Shown here: piece after piece, positions 27,555-37,774 of the stretch
Layout: each line of letters starts with the position of its first letter
Numbering within the stretch: the first letter of the stretch is position 1
Assembly (NCBI GenBank): GCA_005862225.1
Contig: SZXV01000010.1
Coordinates: 62,001-126,000 of the forward strand
Direction: 5' to 3'
Origin: Chlorobium sp.
Lineage (GTDB): Bacteria; Bacteroidota; Chlorobiia; Chlorobiales; Chlorobiaceae
DNA length: 64,000 nt
Position numbers and translations under genes: made by a program
The notes under the pieces: generated by a model
What the model was told of the DNA's origin: nothing
Database searches by the model: none
The model's input: only the letters and a program-made list of their open reading frames with translations

Positions 27555-27901
27555 TAACAATAATTAGATGGATCCGCCTATACTGCAGATTTTTGAGTTG
27601 CCGTACATATATGACGTCATTTTCAAACCAAAAAAAAATAGCTTTAACCTTTTTTTTATAAATAAATTAACCCTTTTATTGCTTTTTATTTCAGCATCTT
27701 ATACGGATCGGCATAAAATACGATGTTTACAAGCCGTCAGCAGGCCTTTTTACTCCATGACCACTCTTTTTATAACCTGCGTATAAGCCATTGTAGCACT
27801 TATATCATTATGCTCCAAAAATCAGATCGTCGTTACTAAACAGTGCTCATAGACTCCATCCCGATAGGGAAAAAACAGGGCGATGGCAAAGATGAGCCTC
27901 T
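27555..27901. repeat. dispersed repeat, copy 2 (about 345 bp)
   Basis: Matches 20747-21090. Confidence 0.88.
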
Positions 27902-27903
27902 TA

Positions 27904-27995
27904 CTCTATAATAAAATCAGCCGAGTCGCACCTTACAAAACAAGAACACCCGAGTTCTTTTTCCTGCCAGCGAGTCAACAACTCCCCCTCACAAA
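27904..27995 (+). pseudogene. 5' fragment of the DUF4143 ATPase unit
   Basis: TCTATAATAAAATCAGCCGAGTCGCACCTTACAAAACAAGAACACCCGAGTTCTTTTTCCTGCCAGCGAGTCAACAACTCCCC matches 21363-21450. Confidence 0.82.
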
Positions 27996-28096
27996 AGACA
28001 TTGTTCTCGTTACGCTCTTTTTTTGGTATGTTCAGTAATACGCATTTATTACGTATTACCAATTTTAGCTCACCCAGAACAATTTAACCTGAACTT

Positions 28097-28765
28097 ATGC
28101 GACTTCATGATTTTGATCCTGAAAACCGACCGAGAGAGCGTTTCCTCAGCAGCGGACCTGCCTCCCTCAGTCCGGCTGAACTGTTGGCAATTATCCTGCG
28201 CTTCGGCTCAAAACAGCTCAACATTGTTGATACCTGTAATGAAATTATAGCCCGCTTCACCCTTGAAAAACTGGTTAATGTCACGATTGGAGAACTTCAG
28301 GAGATCAAGGGAATCGGAGAAACAAAAGCCATGCAGATTGTCGCTATTTTCGAATTGAACAAGCGGTTGCACTATAGCAGGAACAACAGGAAAAAAATCC
28401 AGGCTGCAAGGGATATTTTTGAATTCATGGCTGGTCGTATCCCGGATGAAACAAAAGAGCATCTTTACGTTCTGCACCTGAACACCAAAAACCAGATTAT
28501 CAAGACGGAACTGGTCTCTGTCGGAACCCTGAACGCTGCCCTCATTCACCCAAGAGAGGTCTTCAAGGCGGCCATCAGGGAGAGCTCACACGCCATCATT
28601 CTTGTGCATAACCACCCTTCCGGCGATGTTGAACCGAGCAATGCTGATAAACAGATTACCGAACTCCTGAAAAAGGCAAGCGCCGTCATTCAGATTGAAT
28701 TGCTTGACCATGTTATCATCGGAAAAACTGATTGGTTCAGCTTTCGCGAAAGTGGTCTTCTCTGA
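28097..28765 (+). CDS. radC: RadC/JAB-domain DNA repair protein
   Basis: [33 protein letters not shown] motif [27 protein letters not shown]. Confidence 0.95.
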   Translation: MRLHDFDPENRPRERFLSSGPASLSPAELLAIILRFGSKQLNIVDTCNEIIARFTLEKLVNVTIGELQEIKGIGETKAMQIVAIFELNKRLHYSRNNRKKIQAARDIFEFMAGRIPDETKEHLYVLHLNTKNQIIKTELVSVGTLNAALIHPREVFKAAIRESSHAIILVHNHPSGDVEPSNADKQITELLKKASAVIQIELLDHVIIGKTDWFSFRESGLL

Positions 28766-28820
28766 TAAAAAATTGCAATAAAACTTTTTAACTTTCGGAC
28801 AACTTTTTCCCCCCTGAACT

Positions 28821-29552
28821 ATGAAACATATCATCCTCATAACTGGCGCAGGCAAGGGTATCGGCAAAGCCATTGCCCTTGATTTTGCAAAAGCCTCAAC
28901 AACATATCCCGATTTTGAGCCTCACCTGATCCTTGTATCAAGAACCGTATCGGATCTTGAAGCTGTTGCGGAGAAATGCCGTGCCTGTGGTGCGGCAGCG
29001 GAGATCGTTAAGGCCGATATTTCCGATATGGCACAGATCGACCAGCTTGTCAGCAGCACGCTGGAGCGATACGGAACCATTGACTGCCTGGTGAACAATG
29101 CCGGTGTTGGCCGTTTCAAGCCATTCACTGAATTGACCGTGGATGACTATGAGGACACGATGGGTACAAACCTGAAGGGCACTTTTTTCCTTACGCAAAA
29201 AGTGTTCCCTGTCATGGAAGAGAAAAAGTCGGGGCACATCTTCTTTATCACCTCAATTGCCGCCGAGACAGCGTTTAAAAGCTCTGCTCTCTACTCAATG
29301 TCCAAGTTCGGACAGAAGGGATTTATTGAAGCTGTCCGGCTCTATGCCAAAACCTGTAATGTCAAGATTACCAATGTGATGCCGGGCGCGGTCTATACGC
29401 CAATGTGGGGAGAGGTGACGGATGAGATGAAAGCGATCATGATGATGCCTGAAGATATTTCGGGCCCTCTTGTCAACGCCTATCTCCTGCCGCAACGCAC
29501 GTCAGTGGAAGAGCTGGTGTTAAGGCCGGTTTCCGGCGACCTCGGTGAATGA
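28821..29552 (+). CDS. short-chain dehydrogenase/reductase (SDR)
   Basis: LITGAGKGIGKAIALDFA; VNNAGVGRF; SSALYSMSKFGQKGF. Confidence 0.92.
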   Translation: MKHIILITGAGKGIGKAIALDFAKASTTYPDFEPHLILVSRTVSDLEAVAEKCRACGAAAEIVKADISDMAQIDQLVSSTLERYGTIDCLVNNAGVGRFKPFTELTVDDYEDTMGTNLKGTFFLTQKVFPVMEEKKSGHIFFITSIAAETAFKSSALYSMSKFGQKGFIEAVRLYAKTCNVKITNVMPGAVYTPMWGEVTDEMKAIMMMPEDISGPLVNAYLLPQRTSVEELVLRPVSGDLGE

Positions 29553-29645
29553 GGACGGCAAAAACTCGTGAGCTGTGGGAAAGCAGGCTTTTTTCCTGTA
29601 TTTTCTGGTTCATCTTAAAAAAATAATTTTTGATTCTACACCATC

Positions 29646-30104
29646 ATGAGCCTGAAGGAAAAAATAGACCTTGATCTTAAAAATTCGATGAAAAGCGGTG
29701 ATAAAACCCGCCTGAACGCCATTCGCTCAATCCGCGCCGCCCTGCTTGAAAAAGAGGTTTCGATTCGCGTTGCGGGAAAGGCTGTGCTCACTGAGGAGCA
29801 GGAACTTGAGGTGCTGGTCAGCCTTGCAAAAAAACGCCGCGATGCCATTGAGCAGTTCACAGCCGGAAACCGTCTTGACCTGGCTGAAACAGAGCAGTCG
29901 GAGTTAGCCGTGCTTGAGGAGTATCTGCCGGCTCCGGTCTCTGACGAGGAAGTAACCGCAGTCATACGGGATATTATCACGCAAACAGGCGCTGCATCCA
30001 TGAAAGAGATGGGCAAAGTGATGGCTGAAGCGATGAAAGCGCTCAAAGGAAAAGCTGACGGCACCAAGGTTCAGCAGATCGTCAAGTCACTGCTTTCAGC
30101 ATAA
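29646..30104 (+). CDS. GatB/YqeY domain protein
   Basis: LKEKIDLDLKNSMKSGDKTRLNAIRSIRAALLEKEV...KADGTKVQQIVKSLL. Confidence 0.93.
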   Translation: MSLKEKIDLDLKNSMKSGDKTRLNAIRSIRAALLEKEVSIRVAGKAVLTEEQELEVLVSLAKKRRDAIEQFTAGNRLDLAETEQSELAVLEEYLPAPVSDEEVTAVIRDIITQTGAASMKEMGKVMAEAMKALKGKADGTKVQQIVKSLLSA

Positions 30105-30122
30105 CCCATTCTATCTCTTACT

Positions 30123-31409
30123 ATGCTTGACATCAACTATATCCGTCAGAATCCAGATGAAATTTTGGCAATGCTGCACAACCGGCAGCTCTCCGCAGAG
30201 GAGCCAAAACTGCATAGGGTGCTCGAATGCGACAAAGAGCGTAAAGGACTGGTGCAGCGTTCGGATGCACTAAATGCAGAGCGCAACAAACGCTCAAAAG
30301 AAATTGCCGAAAAGAAAAAAAAAGGCATTCCCCCCTCTGAATATGAAATGATCTATGAAATAGTTCAAGATGAAAATCGACAAATTGCTGAAATAAATAC
30401 AAAACTAAGACCACTTGAAGAGGAGATTGAGAATATTCTTCTGGCGCTGCCCAATAAACTGGACTCTTCAGTTCCAGCCGGCCGAAGCGCTGCTGATAAT
30501 GAGATTTTCGGTGAACCGGTCAGCTTTGTGCACGACCTTGACTTTCCGGTGAAAAACCACCTTGAGTTGGGTAAATCTCTCGGCATTCTTGATTTTGAAC
30601 GTGGCGCAAAGATAAGCGGAGCCGGGTTTCCTGCCTACATTGGCAAAGGCGCCCGTCTGGAACGCGCATTGATCAACTTCATGCTTGATACGCACACCGA
30701 GCGTCATGGCTACACTGAAGTCTTCCCTCCCTTTCTTGTCAATCAGGAGTCACTCAGGGGAACGGGTCAGTGGCCAAAATTTGCTGACCAGGTCTACCAC
30801 ATCGGCGAAGATGACCTCTATGCCATTCCGACCGCTGAGGTACCGGTCACCAACCTGCACCGGGGAGAAATGCTCGAAACAAAAAGTCTCCCGATCTCTT
30901 ATGCCGCCTATTCAGCCTGTTTCCGTCGTGAAGCGGGAAGTTATGGCAAGGATACACGAGGGTTCCTCAGGGTGCACCAGTTCAACAAGGTTGAGATGGT
31001 AAAGTTTACCCGACCTGAAGAGTCTTACGCCGCGCTTGAACAGATTCGCTCTCATGCTGAAGCAATTCTTGTGGCTCTGAAAATCCCTTACCGGGTACTC
31101 CTGCTCTGCAGCGGCGACATCAGCGCCAACGCAACAAAATGTTACGATATTGAGGTCTGGTCACCTGCTGAACAAAAATATCTCGAGGCATCAAGCTGCT
31201 CAAATTTTGAGGATTACCAGGCAAGAAGATCAAATATCCGTTTCAAACCCGACAGCAAGTCAAAACCGGAATTTGTACACACCCTGAACGGCTCGGGTCT
31301 GGCAACTTCACGGCTGATGGTCTCATTGCTTGAGCACTACCAGACGCCGGAGGGGCATATCAGGGTGCCGGAGGCATTGCAGCGCTATACCGGATTTGAG
31401 GAGATATAA
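30123..31409 (+). CDS. serS: seryl-tRNA synthetase
   Basis: [18 protein letters not shown]; class II motifs [45 protein letters not shown]. Confidence 0.97.
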   Translation: MLDINYIRQNPDEILAMLHNRQLSAEEPKLHRVLECDKERKGLVQRSDALNAERNKRSKEIAEKKKKGIPPSEYEMIYEIVQDENRQIAEINTKLRPLEEEIENILLALPNKLDSSVPAGRSAADNEIFGEPVSFVHDLDFPVKNHLELGKSLGILDFERGAKISGAGFPAYIGKGARLERALINFMLDTHTERHGYTEVFPPFLVNQESLRGTGQWPKFADQVYHIGEDDLYAIPTAEVPVTNLHRGEMLETKSLPISYAAYSACFRREAGSYGKDTRGFLRVHQFNKVEMVKFTRPEESYAALEQIRSHAEAILVALKIPYRVLLLCSGDISANATKCYDIEVWSPAEQKYLEASSCSNFEDYQARRSNIRFKPDSKSKPEFVHTLNGSGLATSRLMVSLLEHYQTPEGHIRVPEALQRYTGFEEI

Positions 31410-31457
31410 AACCTGGGGGCGCCGAGCTGGGGTTCGGCCTTCCCACTCCTGCCTCCA

Positions 31458-32528
31458 TCATGGTTCAAGACGATCAAGAAAACTCCTCACCATGCCGCTG
31501 ACTGTTGCAACATCAATAAGAAAAGCGTCATGGCCATAAGGTTCGTCCAGGTAGAGAATGCTCGAATTCGGCATGAATCGGGCAAGCTCTTCCTGCTCCT
31601 CTTTCGGATAGAGAATGTCTGAATTGATGGAGAGAATTTCCACAGGGATCTGTATCGAACGCAAGACCTCTTCATACTCTCCCCTGCCTCGTGAAAGGTC
31701 ATGCATATCCATCGCCCTGGTGAGCGTTATATAGGTGTTGGCATCAAAACGCTCCACCAGTTTCCGCCCCTGATGGTGGAGGTAGCTCTCGACCTTGAAG
31801 GTTTTTCCCGCCTGCTGATAGTCGCGGCCAAAGCGCGACTGAAAGTTTTCAAAGCTCCGGTAGGTGCACATCGCCATCATCCTTGCCGCCGCAAGACCTT
31901 TTGCCGGAGGATGACCCTCGTCATACCAGCCATTGTTCCAGTCACGATCAGCATAAATCGCCTGCCGCTGCGCTTCGCTCTGACCGATACACCACGAAGA
32001 GTGACGCCCTGAAGCGCCCATCGGCATCAGTGCCTGAACAACGTCAGGATAGAGAAATCCCCACTCAAGCACCTGCATCCCGCCAAGAGAGGCTCCCACA
32101 ACAAGCTTGACCCGATCAATACCCAGACCGGAAAGCAGGAGGCGCTGGACATGAACCATATCCCTGATCGTAATCAGTGGGAAATCGGGGCCGTAATGAC
32201 TACCGGTAACTGGATTAATGGAACCTGGGCCGGTTGTACCGTAACAGCTCCCAAGCACATTGGAGCAGATAATAAAATCTGAGGTGTCATCAAACGCCCC
32301 CCCTTTGGAAAACATGCCAGCCCACCAGGCGTCAGCATCGGCTGAACCGGTTAAAGCCTGACAGACCAGGATCACATTATCTTTTGCAGCATTCAGGGTT
32401 CCCCAAGTTCTATAGGCAACCCGCACCGAAGGAAGGACGTCACCAAGCTCGGTCGTAAAGAGTTTGTTCGAATCGAAATAGTGCGTTTTTTCTGAAATAA
32501 TCTCAGTATATGCTCTCATGCGCTTCAT
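31458..32528 (-). CDS. metX: homoserine O-acetyltransferase
   Basis: VAYRTWGTLNAAKDNVILVCQALTGSADADAWW; GPGSINP; GASLGGMQVLEW; PYGHDAFLID. Confidence 0.94.
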   Translation of the reverse strand: MKRMRAYTEIISEKTHYFDSNKLFTTELGDVLPSVRVAYRTWGTLNAAKDNVILVCQALTGSADADAWWAGMFSKGGAFDDTSDFIICSNVLGSCYGTTGPGSINPVTGSHYGPDFPLITIRDMVHVQRLLLSGLGIDRVKLVVGASLGGMQVLEWGFLYPDVVQALMPMGASGRHSSWCIGQSEAQRQAIYADRDWNNGWYDEGHPPAKGLAAARMMAMCTYRSFENFQSRFGRDYQQAGKTFKVESYLHHQGRKLVERFDANTYITLTRAMDMHDLSRGRGEYEEVLRSIQIPVEILSINSDILYPKEEQEELARFMPNSSILYLDEPYGHDAFLIDVATVSGMVRSFLDRLEP

Positions 32529-32885
32529 ATCAATTTGCAAAGCTTGTTCAAAAACCACCTTATGGGCAGCGCTATCACTCCCGGAATGCGCAAACAACCC
32601 TGATACAACGGGTTACAGGAAAATGTCTGAAGAGCGGTATGAACCTGCAAGGAAAGGCATACATACCATCATCATTCCCGGTTCTCTTGTCCGGGATGGA
32701 ATTGGCACCGATCATCGTGCAATGACGGTTGCCAAGGCTTCTCAGGGCCAGTCCCTCCACCTTTCTGGATGATAGCTTGAAATCTTTAATAGAACATTTA
32801 GTCTGATTAATCTACAACAGGGATTAGTATTTTACAAACAGCCTGAAGAAACGAAGGTACTTTAAATGATATTTAATTATTTCCC

Positions 32886-34196
32886 ATGACCACCGCACGA
32901 GAACTGGCTTTGAATGTTTTGCAGTCACTTGAAACCGGAAAACAGCGATCTGACCAGATTCTGCACCGCACGCTGCAACATTGTGAACTGAACCGCGTTG
33001 ATCGGGCGCTTTCAACAGGATTGGTTAACGGAGTTTTGCGTTACCGTCTTCAGATAGATTTTATTATCGGGCGCTTCTATCATCACAATTTTGAAAAGGC
33101 GGCTTCTGTCCTGAAGAACATTCTTCGCCTCGGTGTCTATCAGATTCTTTTCCTCAACAAGGTGCCAGACTGGGCGGCCGTGAACGAATGCGTGAAACTG
33201 GCCAGAAAGTACAAGGGTGAACGTCTGTCGAAATTAGTCAACGGGGTGTTGAGAAAAATTACGCCTGAGAGCGTCACACTTGACGAGTGGCTGAAGAATA
33301 AAACCATTGAGGAACAGCTTTCAATACAATACTCACACCCGCAATGGCTGGTTGAACGCTGGATCGAGGCTTTCGGAAGAGAAAAAACAGAATCTATCCT
33401 TTCCTATAACAATCAGTTCCCGCTGTTTGGATTCAGAATAAACCGCCTGAAAACGTCGGAAGAGAAGCTGTTTGCTGATCCGGCACTTGCGGTTGCGCAT
33501 GAACCGTGCAGTGTGGATCCGTTCTTTCTTTCAAAAGATTTTAACTCTTTTGAACCGGCCGTGACTGATGGTCGTCTTACTGTTCAGAACCCGACACAGG
33601 GACTTGCCTGCCTGCTGCTTAATCCCGCTCCCGGCATGACGGTGGTTGACTTGTGCGCAGCACCTGGAGGCAAGGCTACCTTTATAGGGGAGTTGATGCA
33701 AAACCGTGGCCGGATTATCGCTGTCGACCGTTATGAAAAAAAACTTTCAAGAATAGAGGCTCATGCTGAGGCGCTCGGTATTACCATCATAAAAACTGTT
33801 GCGGAAGATGCACGGAGTTTTGTGCCTGAATTCCGCCCCGATGCCATCCTGCTTGATGCTCCCTGTTCGGGTACCGGGGTTCTTGGCCGACGCGCAGAAT
33901 TACGCTGGAAACTAAGCCCTGAAATGCTTCTGGAGCTCCGAACGCTGCAAGCCGAACTCCTTGATCATGCTGCGGAGCTGCTGGATGAAGGGGGAAAGCT
34001 TATCTATGCCACCTGTTCAATTGAAGCCGAAGAAAATAACCTGCTGATTGAGGCATTTCTTCAGAGACATTCTGATTTTATTGCGGGCCCCGAAGGCGCT
34101 CTGCTCACGCTGCCGGGTGAGCAGCCGGGTTTTGACGGCGGGTTCTGCCAGAGGTTGCTTAAACAGGGCAAAGAGAGAGATGGAGAGTCTGGATAA
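32886..34196 (+). CDS. rsmB: 16S rRNA (cytosine-967-C5)-methyltransferase RsmB
   Basis: NusB-like N-terminus, VDLCAAPGGKATFIGELMQNRGRI, DAPCSGTGVLGRRAELRWK, LIYATCSIEAEEN. Confidence 0.94.
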   Translation: MTTARELALNVLQSLETGKQRSDQILHRTLQHCELNRVDRALSTGLVNGVLRYRLQIDFIIGRFYHHNFEKAASVLKNILRLGVYQILFLNKVPDWAAVNECVKLARKYKGERLSKLVNGVLRKITPESVTLDEWLKNKTIEEQLSIQYSHPQWLVERWIEAFGREKTESILSYNNQFPLFGFRINRLKTSEEKLFADPALAVAHEPCSVDPFFLSKDFNSFEPAVTDGRLTVQNPTQGLACLLLNPAPGMTVVDLCAAPGGKATFIGELMQNRGRIIAVDRYEKKLSRIEAHAEALGITIIKTVAEDARSFVPEFRPDAILLDAPCSGTGVLGRRAELRWKLSPEMLLELRTLQAELLDHAAELLDEGGKLIYATCSIEAEENNLLIEAFLQRHSDFIAGPEGALLTLPGEQPGFDGGFCQRLLKQGKERDGESG

Positions 34197-35094
34197 TCAC
34201 TTCAAAAGAGTGCTGGAAAGTTTCCTGAACTATATGCTTGTCGAACGCAACTTTTCGGGAAATACCAGGGATTCATATAACAACGATCTCAGTCGCTATC
34301 TGCTTTTCATGCATCGCCATTCGAGACCGATTGAGGCTATTACGACCGCCCATATCAATGAATTCATCACTGAACTTTACTCCATCGGCCTTGAGGCAAG
34401 TTCAATGGCTCGAAATATTTCTGCAATCCGTTCGTTTCATAAATTCCTTGTGATCGAACGAACACTCGACAACAACCCGGCTGAGAGTCTCCGGCAACCC
34501 AAGCAGGCAAAATACCTCCCGAACGTCCTCACCATTGACGAAACCATGCGACTGCTTGATGCGCCAATGACTCTCGTGCCTCCCGGAAAATATCTGCTGC
34601 GAGACAAGGCGATGCTTGAACTCCTCTACGCAACAGGGGTCAGAGTCAGTGAACTCATTACTATCCAGCAGCAGAGTCTCTATCTCGATGCTGGATTTAT
34701 AAGAATTTTCGGGAAAGGATCGAAGGAGAGGCTTGTGCCGGTTGGAAGCTCAGCCATTGAATGGGTGAAGCGATACCAGAGTGGACTTCGAGTCACTCTG
34801 GTTAAGCACAATTCCGATGATTACCTGTTTCTCAATGCTCGCGGAATAAAACTGTCGCGCATGGCACTTTTTACCATGATTCAAAAATATGCTGCGATGG
34901 CAGGAATAGAAAAACATATCAGCCCGCACACCTTCCGCCATACTTTTGCCACCCATCTGCTCGAAGGCGGAGCCGATCTTCGCGCAGTCCAGGAGATGCT
35001 TGGCCACAGCTCAATTGTCACCACCCAAATCTACACGCACATCGACCGCTCATTTATCAAGGAGGTGCATAAAACCTTTCATCCAAGAGGATAA
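34180..35094 (+). CDS. xerD: site-specific tyrosine recombinase XerD
   Basis: SAM-like N-terminus; ATGVRVSEL, HTFRHTFATHLLEGGADLRAVQEMLGHSSIVTTQIYTHID. Confidence 0.92.
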   Translation: MESLDNHFKRVLESFLNYMLVERNFSGNTRDSYNNDLSRYLLFMHRHSRPIEAITTAHINEFITELYSIGLEASSMARNISAIRSFHKFLVIERTLDNNPAESLRQPKQAKYLPNVLTIDETMRLLDAPMTLVPPGKYLLRDKAMLELLYATGVRVSELITIQQQSLYLDAGFIRIFGKGSKERLVPVGSSAIEWVKRYQSGLRVTLVKHNSDDYLFLNARGIKLSRMALFTMIQKYAAMAGIEKHISPHTFRHTFATHLLEGGADLRAVQEMLGHSSIVTTQIYTHIDRSFIKEVHKTFHPRG

Positions 35095-35101
35095 GAGGGG
35101 C

Positions 35102-35584
35102 TTATTTGTATCCCATTGTCTCAATAATGAGTCTTTTCTTGTCGTGGCTCTCCATTTCGATCTTAAAGGCCGACAGAGTCATATTGACATCAATGAAGAA
35201 AAAGAGCAACGAAAAGCTAAGGCAGAGCATACTGAAAATGAAAATCCCCGACAAGAGCATCGGCAGATCAAGATTGATCAGCGCACTCAGAAACAGCAGG
35301 ATAATCAGCCAGCTCGCGCCAATACAGGTCAGACATGCCAATAAAATTGATATACGAATATAGCGAGCGCGCTTCCAGAGAATGGCGACCTCCTTATTGA
35401 TTCTGAGGATATAGGATTCGGGATAGGATTCCAGATCATCAAGAAGCGAACGTGAACGATCAATAACCCGACCAAGTCTGTTGGTCATCGTAAGAAACAG
35501 AAGACCGAGGCCCGATATGAGAATCATCGGGCCAATTGCGGTTTGAAGAATAGGGACAAGCTCCCTGAATGAAGTAACTGACAT
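35102..35584 (-). CDS. DUF2721-family membrane protein
   Basis: ILISGLGLLFLTMTNRLGRVIDRSRSL plus two further TM segments. Confidence 0.8.
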   Translation of the reverse strand: MSVTSFRELVPILQTAIGPMILISGLGLLFLTMTNRLGRVIDRSRSLLDDLESYPESYILRINKEVAILWKRARYIRISILLACLTCIGASWLIILLFLSALINLDLPMLLSGIFIFSMLCLSFSLLFFFIDVNMTLSAFKIEMESHDKKRLIIETMGYK

Positions 35585-35601
35585 AATGTTCGGGCAATTC
35601 C

Positions 35602-37389
35602 TTAACCCTTTCTTTTCTTTTTATTGCCAGTAAAGAAAGTTGTCTCTTTTCCGGCTGGTTTATATGGCTTTTTAAAACTCTTTTTTATCCCGTATGGCGA
35701 CTCTCGTTCCTGATCTTCCATTTTGGAGAGCCTCAACTGACGGCCGCAGACCCTGACCTTTCTCAGCTCATGAAACACATTATCCGGCATTCCCTGTGGC
35801 AGTTCAACCGTGCTGTAGGAATCGTTAATCGAAATATGGCCGACCGACTCGGGATCAAGTCCAACCTCATTTAAAATCGCGCCGAGAATATTTCCGGCCT
35901 TCACCCCATGCTCGCTGCCAACCTCAAGACGGTAGCGTTCTTTGCCTTCATCTCCATAGCTTTCTCCCTTCCCTCTCCTTTTGACGGGCCCACGATCCCG
36001 GTCAAAACTACGCTCTCTGCCCGATCCTTCTCTCTCATCATGAAACTTTGTTTTCTCAGGCTTATTCGATAAAAGAAGCGGGGTTTCCCCCTGAACAATC
36101 GATGCAAGGGCTGCCGCAGCTTCGAGTTCCGCGACATCATGCTCGTGACAGTACTGTTCGATAAGCTTGGTAAAAAATCCAAGATCTTCAGCGGCAATCG
36201 TATCAGTAATGCGCTGGTTGAATTTTGCAATCCTCTTGTTGTTGATGACTTCCGTTGTTGGCAGTTCCATCAGCTCAATACGGCTGTGTGTTGCACGCTC
36301 TATAGAGTACAGCATGTTTTTCTCTCTTGGAGAGACAAACAAAATGGCATCACCAGCACGTCCGGCACGCCCGGTACGCCCGATACGGTGTACGTATGAT
36401 TCGGTGTCGGAAGGGATATCGTAGTTGATGACATGGCTGATACGATCAACATCAAGTCCACGTGCAGCCACATCGGTAGCAATCACAATACTCAACACGC
36501 CGCTCTTCAGTTGTTCGACGGTGCGTTCACGCTGACTCTGGGGCATATCACCGTTAAGTGCGGCTGCGCCAAATCCCCTGGCCTGAAGTTTTTCAGCAAG
36601 TTCAATGGTCATGGTTTTGGTGCGCACAAAAATGAGCATCCCGTCAAACGGTTCGACTTCAAGAATTCTGGTCAGAATGTCAATTTTGTGGCTTCCACCA
36701 ACAATCCAGTAACGCTGACGAGTGGTATCAACTGTTGTCGTTTTTGACTGTATGGTAATCTCTGCTGGATTATTCAGATGCTTTTGGGCAATACGGCGGA
36801 TCACCGAAGGCATGGTGGCAGAGAAGAGGGCGATCTGACGGTCTTTGGGTGTCTGGTCAAGAATCCAGTCGACATCATCAATAAATCCCATGCGAAGCAT
36901 TTCATCTGCTTCGTCAAGCACCAGACATTTGAGAGCATTGAGATTAAGTGAACCACGACGAATATGATCCATGACACGGCCGGGAGTTCCGACAACGACA
37001 TGCACGCCGCGTCTCAACATGCGAAGCTGAATACCATAATCCTGTCCTCCATAAATGGGAACGACATGAAAACCCTTGAGATATTCTGCATAACGCTGAA
37101 ATGCCTCTGCTACCTGAATGGCAAGCTCCCGTGTAGGGGCAAGCACAAGCGCCTGGGGTTCGGCCTGTTCAAGATTGATATTAGAGAGTATCGGGAGAGC
37201 AAAGGCTGCGGTTTTTCCTGTCCCGGTCTGCGCCTGGCCAAGAACATCACGTCCTTCAAGAATAAGTGGAATTGTCTGAGCCTGAATTGGTGTTGGGGTT
37301 TCGTACCCAACCTCTTGAAGTGCTCTCATCAAGGGTTCCGCGAGCTGGAGGACGCTAAAATCCATCGGCAATAATTGCTGTTCTTTCAT
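35602..37389 (-). CDS. deaD: DEAD-box ATP-dependent RNA helicase (DeaD/CsdA type)
   Basis: AQTGTGKTAAFALP, PTRELAIQVAEA, VLDEADEML, SATMP, HRIGRTGRAGRAG; C-terminal RNA-binding domain (DbpA-like). Confidence 0.94.
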   Translation of the reverse strand: MKEQQLLPMDFSVLQLAEPLMRALQEVGYETPTPIQAQTIPLILEGRDVLGQAQTGTGKTAAFALPILSNINLEQAEPQALVLAPTRELAIQVAEAFQRYAEYLKGFHVVPIYGGQDYGIQLRMLRRGVHVVVGTPGRVMDHIRRGSLNLNALKCLVLDEADEMLRMGFIDDVDWILDQTPKDRQIALFSATMPSVIRRIAQKHLNNPAEITIQSKTTTVDTTRQRYWIVGGSHKIDILTRILEVEPFDGMLIFVRTKTMTIELAEKLQARGFGAAALNGDMPQSQRERTVEQLKSGVLSIVIATDVAARGLDVDRISHVINYDIPSDTESYVHRIGRTGRAGRAGDAILFVSPREKNMLYSIERATHSRIELMELPTTEVINNKRIAKFNQRITDTIAAEDLGFFTKLIEQYCHEHDVAELEAAAALASIVQGETPLLLSNKPEKTKFHDEREGSGRERSFDRDRGPVKRRGKGESYGDEGKERYRLEVGSEHGVKAGNILGAILNEVGLDPESVGHISINDSYSTVELPQGMPDNVFHELRKVRVCGRQLRLSKMEDQERESPYGIKKSFKKPYKPAGKETTFFTGNKKKRKG

Positions 37390-37774
37390 TTGTAATTTTT
37401 TCCTTTCCAAATCATTGATAAAAAAATGCCTCGTTCGAGGCGAGAATGGCAGCAATGCAGGAAAGAACAAAATGAAGAAAAGTTCTCATCAACCGAAAAC
37501 ATCAGGGCTGTTCTCTTTGAAAAAACAAGCACCATCGAATCGTCACAAACACATAAAACTTTCCGGTCAGTACGACCATATTTTTTTATGTATTCTTTCT
37601 TAGCATATTCACCACGCATTAAAAACGGTAGCATAGTACCATTTTTTTTTGTAAACGACGAATTTATTTTTTATGCGCGGTTATTGAGTTTTCGCAACAC
37701 AGCTAACCATACCTGCGACTTTTTTGTTACTTTCAAATGTCATCAAGCTTTTTTGTACAAGGCAATAAGTCGTT

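Noticed and set aside
13464-28096. Integron integrase (intI) search
   Set aside because: The only tyrosine recombinase in the window (34180..35094) is XerD-like in a housekeeping context; no IntI-specific gene was seen, so no complete integron is claimed.
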